Shown: one piece after another, positions 60,238 through 64,000 of the stretch
Layout: each line of letters begins with the position of its first letter
How positions within the stretch are numbered: the first letter of the stretch is position 1
Assembly: GCF_048553715.1 (NCBI RefSeq)
Contig: NZ_JBLZNC010000001.1
Span: 186,001 to 250,000 of the forward strand
From: Sagittula sp048553715
Lineage (GTDB): Bacteria; Pseudomonadota; Alphaproteobacteria; Rhodobacterales; Rhodobacteraceae
Direction: 5' to 3'
Length of the DNA: 64,000 nt
Notes under the pieces: generated by a model
Databases searched by the model: none
Told to the model about the DNA's origin: nothing
Seen by the model: only the letters and a program-made list of their open reading frames with translations
Program-made: the position numbers and the translations under genes

Positions 60238-60843
60238 ATGGATGCTTTGAAAGAACTGGGCGGCCATATCGAGCTGAAGCGCCCCGATTGCGTTCTGGCG
60301 TGGGACGTGACCCACGGAGAGCTGAACATCGATGTGGCACCGGCGAACATTCGCGGCCTTGTCGATTTTCTGAAAACCGACGCAACCTGCCGGTTCTCCT
60401 CGCTGGTGGACATCACGGCGGTGGACTACCCGGAGCGGCCCAAACGCTTTGACGTGGTGTATCACTTCCTGTCGATGTACCAGAACCACCGCATTCGCCT
60501 GCGCGTGTCGATCCGCGAGGATGAAATGGTGCCATCGATCGTTCCGGTGCACCCCTCGGCCAATTGGTTCGAGCGTGAGGTCTTTGACATGTTCGGGATC
60601 TTGTTCTCCGGCCACCCGGATTTGCGTCGGATCCTGACGGACTACGGCTTTCGCGGCTATCCGCTACGCAAGGACTTCCCGACAACGGGATACACCGAAG
60701 TCCGCTACGACGAGGAACAAAAGCGCGTGGTCTACGAGCCGGTCTCGCTGGTTCAGGAATACCGCCAGTTCGATTTCATGTCCCCGTGGGAAGGCGCGCA
60801 ATATGTGCTGCCCGGTGACGAAAAGACAGACGAGGCAAAGTAA
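60238..60843 (+). CDS. nuoC: NADH-quinone oxidoreductase subunit C
   Basis: The 201-residue hydrophilic subunit of the connecting module has the family signature EREVFDMFGILFSGHPDLRRILTDYGFRGYPLRKDFP. The ATG at 60238 follows AAAGGTGACCGGA; a GTG at 60229 is less likely. It is separate from nuoD, unlike the NuoCD fusion of E. coli, and an unknown gene is inserted between them. It contacts NuoB and NuoD in the peripheral arm. Confidence 0.97.
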   Translation: MDALKELGGHIELKRPDCVLAWDVTHGELNIDVAPANIRGLVDFLKTDATCRFSSLVDITAVDYPERPKRFDVVYHFLSMYQNHRIRLRVSIREDEMVPSIVPVHPSANWFEREVFDMFGILFSGHPDLRRILTDYGFRGYPLRKDFPTTGYTEVRYDEEQKRVVYEPVSLVQEYRQFDFMSPWEGAQYVLPGDEKTDEAK

Positions 60844-60846
60844 GCC

Positions 60847-61440
60847 ATGGAAGCGGCGGCCACATATCGTGTCTGCCGTGCGCCATTTGCCTGTGATGCA
60901 GAAGACCTGCCCACGACGACCGCGTCGGGGGGATTTGAAAGGATACGGGGCGACGTGAGCTTCGAGACGGACATAGAAGCGCTGGAGCGCGAGGGGTGGG
61001 AACCCGAAAAGGCCATCGCCACGCTGGAAAGCGGCGAGGATTGGGTTGCTTGGGCCAACGAACTGTTGCCCGAGATGATCGACCTGTCTGATGCGTTGGT
61101 TTGCACCGGCTATTTTGCCGAGGACGGATCCGCGCGCGGATTGATCTGGGATTTGCTGGAAAACGTCGTGTCCCGTGCGGATGACGAATTCACGGCGCGG
61201 GCCTTTGCTTTTGTGCTCAACTGCGCCGAAAGCGGCGAGGCCGAGCTGGAAAAGCCCGCCTTGATCGGGTTCCTGTGCAAGGTGGCGCAGTCCGACGTCG
61301 GCATGATGTGTCTGGATGAACTGGCGGCACGGCTGCCGGGCACGATGATTGAGGATCGCGCGGGCCTGCTCGCGCATCATTATGGTTCGGAAGGGCTCGC
61401 AATTCTGCGCGCCGCGAAATCCGGCAGAAGGAGGCACTGA
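60847..61440 (+). CDS. Uncharacterised protein encoded between nuoC and nuoD
   Basis: I do not recognise this 197-residue soluble, acidic, helical protein. A short Thr/Gly-rich N-terminal part (residues 1-35) precedes a block starting SFETDIEALEREGWEPEKAIATLE. A GTG at 60954, with GGATACGGGG upstream, could be the true start and would give 161 residues. The gene is 3 bases after nuoC, and its TGA overlaps the nuoD ATG, so it belongs to the operon and is tightly coupled to nuoD. Rhodobacter and Paracoccus nuo/nqo operons are known to carry unidentified frames; whether this is one of them needs a search. Confidence 0.7.
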   Translation: MEAAATYRVCRAPFACDAEDLPTTTASGGFERIRGDVSFETDIEALEREGWEPEKAIATLESGEDWVAWANELLPEMIDLSDALVCTGYFAEDGSARGLIWDLLENVVSRADDEFTARAFAFVLNCAESGEAELEKPALIGFLCKVAQSDVGMMCLDELAARLPGTMIEDRAGLLAHHYGSEGLAILRAAKSGRRRH

Positions 61441-62663
61441 TGATGGACGGCTCCAAAGGTTTCGATGACGCCCTGACCGGCGAACAGAAGATCCGCAATT
61501 TCAACATCAACTTTGGTCCGCAGCACCCTGCGGCCCACGGGGTGTTGCGTCTGGTGCTGGAACTTGACGGCGAGATCGTCGAACGCTGCGATCCGCATAT
61601 CGGCCTGCTGCACCGTGGCACCGAAAAGCTGATGGAAAGCCGCACCTATCTGCAGAACCTGCCGTATTTTGACCGGCTGGATTACGTCGCTCCGATGAAT
61701 CAGGAACACGCATGGTGCTTGGCCATCGAGAAGCTGACCGGCGTCGAGGTGCCGCGCCGTGCCTCCCTGATCCGCGTGCTTTATTCGGAAATTGGCCGTG
61801 TTCTGAACCACTTGCTGAACGTCACCACGCAGGCGATGGACGTCGGCGCGCTGACCCCGCCGCTGTGGGGTTTTGAAGAACGCGAAAAGCTGATGATCTT
61901 CTACGAGCGGGCCTGTGGCGCGCGCTTGCACGCGGCCTATTTCCGTCCCGGCGGTGTGCATCAGGACCTGCCGCCTGCACTGCTCGACGACATCGAGGCG
62001 TGGTGTGATCCTTTCCTGAAGGTGGTCGACGATCTTGACGGGCTGCTGACGGAAAACCGTATCTTCAAACAGCGCAACGCTGACATCGGCGTGGTGAGCG
62101 AGCAGGAAATCCTCGACTGGGGGTTCTCTGGCGTGATGGTGCGCGGGTCCGGTCTGGCATGGGATTTGCGGCGTGCGCAGCCCTATGAATGCTATGACGA
62201 ATTCGACTTTCAGATCCCCGTTGGCAAGAATGGCGATTGCTACGACCGCTATCTTGTCCGCATGGAAGAAATGCGCCAGTCGGTGTCGATCATCAAACAG
62301 GCCATTGCCAAGCTGCGCGCGCCCGAAGGGCAGGGCGATGTGCTGGCCCGCGGCAAGATCACCCCGCCCAAGCGCGGCGAAATGAAGACCTCGATGGAAG
62401 CTCTGATCCATCACTTCAAGCTCTACACCGAAGGGTTCCATGTCCCTGCGGGTGAGGTCTACGCCTGCGTCGAGGCGCCGAAAGGTGAATTCGGCGTGTA
62501 TCTCGTGGCGGATGGTACGAACAAACCGTACCGCGCCAAGCTGCGTGCGCCGGGATATCTGCATCTGCAGGCAATGGATCACGTGGCCAGCGGTCACCAA
62601 CTGGCCGATGTGGCCGCGATCATCGGGACGATGGACGTGGTGTTCGGTGAAATCGACCGTTAA
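61440..62663 (+). CDS. nuoD: NADH-quinone oxidoreductase subunit D
   Basis: The 407-residue 49-kDa-type subunit forms the quinone-binding pocket with NuoB. The N-terminal NFNINFGPQHPAAHGVLRL and RGTEKLME (quinone-site His and nearby residues), and the C-terminal DVVFGEIDR (usual end), are intact. The start ATGATG at 61440 overlaps the stop of the upstream unknown gene. Family length is normal and it is unfused to NuoC. Confidence 0.98.
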   Translation: MMDGSKGFDDALTGEQKIRNFNINFGPQHPAAHGVLRLVLELDGEIVERCDPHIGLLHRGTEKLMESRTYLQNLPYFDRLDYVAPMNQEHAWCLAIEKLTGVEVPRRASLIRVLYSEIGRVLNHLLNVTTQAMDVGALTPPLWGFEEREKLMIFYERACGARLHAAYFRPGGVHQDLPPALLDDIEAWCDPFLKVVDDLDGLLTENRIFKQRNADIGVVSEQEILDWGFSGVMVRGSGLAWDLRRAQPYECYDEFDFQIPVGKNGDCYDRYLVRMEEMRQSVSIIKQAIAKLRAPEGQGDVLARGKITPPKRGEMKTSMEALIHHFKLYTEGFHVPAGEVYACVEAPKGEFGVYLVADGTNKPYRAKLRAPGYLHLQAMDHVASGHQLADVAAIIGTMDVVFGEIDR

Positions 62664-62702
62664 GCGGTATGGTCTAGAAGGGCCGAAGTAAGGAAGATGA
62701 CG

Positions 62703-63032
62703 ATGAAGAACGCGTTGGCAGGTCTGTCGCTGGTGGTTTTGACGGCGGGCTGCGTCGAATTGGGCATGGCGCCCGAAGGCACGACGCCTGAAATTCTGGC
62801 AGCATGGGATTCGGCAGTGGCCTCGGTCGGCTGCTCGCTGATCTCCGAGAAAGACTACCTGCCGGTGGAATTGCAGACCGGATTGCCGCGCGAAAAGGTC
62901 ATCGAAATCGCGCAATACAAGGTCGCCCGCGAGCAGGCTGTCTCGCTCGAAAATGGCGGCGTGGAGTCGGTGGTCGGGGTGTGCGCACCTGTGGCGGAAC
63001 CGGCAGCGGAACAGGTGGCCCAAGCGGGCTAA
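62703..63032 (+). CDS. Small lipoprotein in the nuo operon
   Basis: This 109-residue protein has a signal peptide ending LTAGC (lipidation Cys at about residue 17) and a mature part with two further Cys (VGCSLISEKDY, VGVCAP). I do not know the family. The start at ATG 62703 has AAGGAAG at good spacing; ATG 62697 is 6 bases upstream but too close to the ribosome-binding site. It lies between nuoD and nuoE in frame-independent order and would be an outer- or inner-membrane lipoprotein made with complex I. A role in assembly is only suggested by position. Confidence 0.7.
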   Translation: MKNALAGLSLVVLTAGCVELGMAPEGTTPEILAAWDSAVASVGCSLISEKDYLPVELQTGLPREKVIEIAQYKVAREQAVSLENGGVESVVGVCAPVAEPAAEQVAQAG

Positions 63033-63079
63033 GCAATGCGAGCGCCAAGGATATCGGCGCCAGACAAGGGACGATAGAT

Positions 63080-63808
63080 ATGCTGCGCAGGCTGCACCCG
63101 GACCAACCCGAGAGCTTTGAATTCACCGAGGCAAACCTTGCCTGGGCGAAAGAGCAGATCACCAAATACCCCGAAGGGCGTCAGCAAAGCGCGATCATTC
63201 CGCTGTTGTGGCGCGCGCAGGAGCAAGAGGGCTGGCTGTCCCGTCCTGCCATCGAATATGTCGCGGAAATGTTGGGCATGGCCTATATCCGCGCGCTGGA
63301 AGTGGCGACCTTCTACTTTATGTTTCAGCTGCAACCCGTTGGTTCCGTTGCGCATATCCAGATCTGCGGCACCACGTCCTGCATGATTTGCGGGGCAGAG
63401 GATCTTGTTGCCGTGTGCCGTGAGAAGATCGCCGACAAACCGCATGTTCTGTCGGCGGATGGCAAATTCTCTTGGGAAGAGGTGGAATGCCTCGGCGCGT
63501 GTACCAATGCGCCCATGGCCCAGATCGGCAAGGATTACTACGAGGATCTGACGGTCGAGAGCCTTAGTGCGCTGTTGGACGCACTGGCCAATGGCGAGGT
63601 TCCGCAGGTCGGCCCGCAAAACGGGCGCATGGGGTCCGAGCCCAAGGGCGGTGCGACCACGCTGACCGAATACGTCAACGCCTCGATCAAATTGAATGCC
63701 AGCGCGCAATTGGCCTCGGACATTGGCGACACGGTAAAGCGCATCGACGGCACCGAAGTGCCCTTGGCCGCGCCGTGGGGCGACCAGTCCGGAACACGCG
63801 GTGCCTGA
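63080..63808 (+). CDS. nuoE: NADH-quinone oxidoreductase subunit E
   Basis: The 242-residue subunit of the NADH-dehydrogenase module holds a [2Fe-2S] cluster through Cys96, Cys101, Cys137 and Cys141 (CGTTSC and CLGAC). The C-terminus beyond residue 165 is an extension with Pro/Gly-rich and helical parts, as seen in Rhodobacterales NuoE. The start at 63080 follows AAGGGACG. An intrinsic terminator lies 49 bases after the stop; nuoF was not reached in the window. Confidence 0.97.
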   Translation: MLRRLHPDQPESFEFTEANLAWAKEQITKYPEGRQQSAIIPLLWRAQEQEGWLSRPAIEYVAEMLGMAYIRALEVATFYFMFQLQPVGSVAHIQICGTTSCMICGAEDLVAVCREKIADKPHVLSADGKFSWEEVECLGACTNAPMAQIGKDYYEDLTVESLSALLDALANGEVPQVGPQNGRMGSEPKGGATTLTEYVNASIKLNASAQLASDIGDTVKRIDGTEVPLAAPWGDQSGTRGA

Positions 63809-63856
63809 ATAGGCTTTCCGACATCCACAATCATTTGTGTGACAAACTTGTTTCAA

Positions 63857-63886
63857 GCGCCCGATATTCCGTATCGGGCGCTTTTG
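63857..63886 (+). terminator. Intrinsic terminator after nuoE
   Basis: GCGCCCGATA (63857-63866) pairs perfectly with 63872-63881 around TTCCG, and TTTTGTTTTG follows. It could divide the nuo operon here, with the remaining genes on another transcript, or act as partial attenuator. Confidence 0.88.
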
Positions 63887-63982
63887 TTTTGTTGCGGGGG
63901 AACAATTCAGGAATTGCCACCGCGAAGACTTCCGGCAAAAGTGTTAAGGGATACAAAACAAAGCCGTAAGAGCGGAAACGAC

Positions 63983-64000
63983 AAGGGAGAATTGTGGACA
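63983..64000 (+). other. Possible start of the next gene
   Basis: AAGGGAGA (63983-63990) lies 3 bases before a GTG at 63994 at the window edge. This looks like a ribosome-binding site and start codon of the following gene, but only two codons are visible, so the product cannot be named. Confidence 0.3.

Noticed and set aside
1..64000. tRNA, rRNA, CRISPR arrays, transposases, prophage genes, integrase sites
   Set aside because: Reading the gaps on both strands I found no cloverleaf, no regularly spaced repeats and no mobile-element protein motifs; short tRNA-like elements could still be missed without a covariance search.

Overview
The window reads as a chromosomal segment of an alphaproteobacterium of the order Rhodobacterales, most likely a marine roseobacter-group member. 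The evidence is gene content and order: dusB-ntrB-ntrC followed by ntrY-ntrX, trkA, trkH, hfq and hflX; an ispDF fusion; a divergent pair of DUF6456 and DUF6477 genes; a complete leucine-degradation cluster; and a Rhodobacter/Paracoccus-type nuo operon with extra unknown genes between the complex I subunits. I saw no prophage, insertion sequence, CRISPR array, rRNA or tRNA.

Region 1 (1-12.8 kb) is mixed housekeeping: the 3' end of a PA0069-type radical SAM gene, a betaine/homocysteine methyltransferase, guaA, a non-pyrrolysine MttB-like methyltransferase, the DUF6477/DUF6456 pair, a membrane protein, a clade 3 catalase with an OxyR-like site upstream, lipoyl synthase, a dihaem cytochrome c, hypoxanthine phosphoribosyltransferase, a RatA/Coq10-type protein and an orphan alanine-rich acidic protein.

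Region 2 (12.8-31 kb): ispDF, pgpA and cinA form a tightly overlapping minus-strand operon. Divergent from it runs the nitrogen-regulation cluster dusB-ntrB-ntrC / ntrY-ntrX, then a lipoprotein with a possible Cys-His-Asp triad, trkA, trkH, hfq and hflX. Neither NtrC nor NtrX has the GAFTGA sigma-54 loop. hflX appears to start at a non-ATG codon overlapping the hfq stop. A minus-strand pair of penicillin-acylase-family hydrolase and small-molecule-kinase-like protein, with overlapping genes, closes the region.

Region 3 (31-39 kb): a beta-hydroxyacid dehydrogenase, moaA, a small lipoprotein, an AlkD-like HEAT-repeat protein, a DUF2569 membrane protein, glmS and glmU (amino-sugar precursors for the cell wall), and gph.

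Region 4 (39-49.5 kb) is the accessory part. It holds a secreted three-SH3b protein with a COG3650-like C-terminal domain, a 1812-residue secreted protein built of nine cysteine-rich repeats with a peptidoglycan-binding-like domain inserted into the last one, and a small secreted cysteine protein. A DegT-family aminotransferase and an overlapping sensor kinase/response regulator pair follow. This envelope gene set is the best candidate for something undescribed.

Region 5 (49.7-58.9 kb) is the leucine/isovalerate catabolic cluster: isovaleryl-CoA dehydrogenase, methylcrotonyl-CoA carboxylase beta and alpha, HMG-CoA lyase and methylglutaconyl-CoA hydratase. Three small secreted or membrane proteins, an ASCH-domain protein and a glutathione S-transferase are interleaved. 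Region 6 (59.3-64 kb) starts the respiratory complex I operon, nuoA-B-C-x-D-y-E, where x is an unknown soluble protein and y a lipoprotein. A strong intrinsic terminator follows nuoE.
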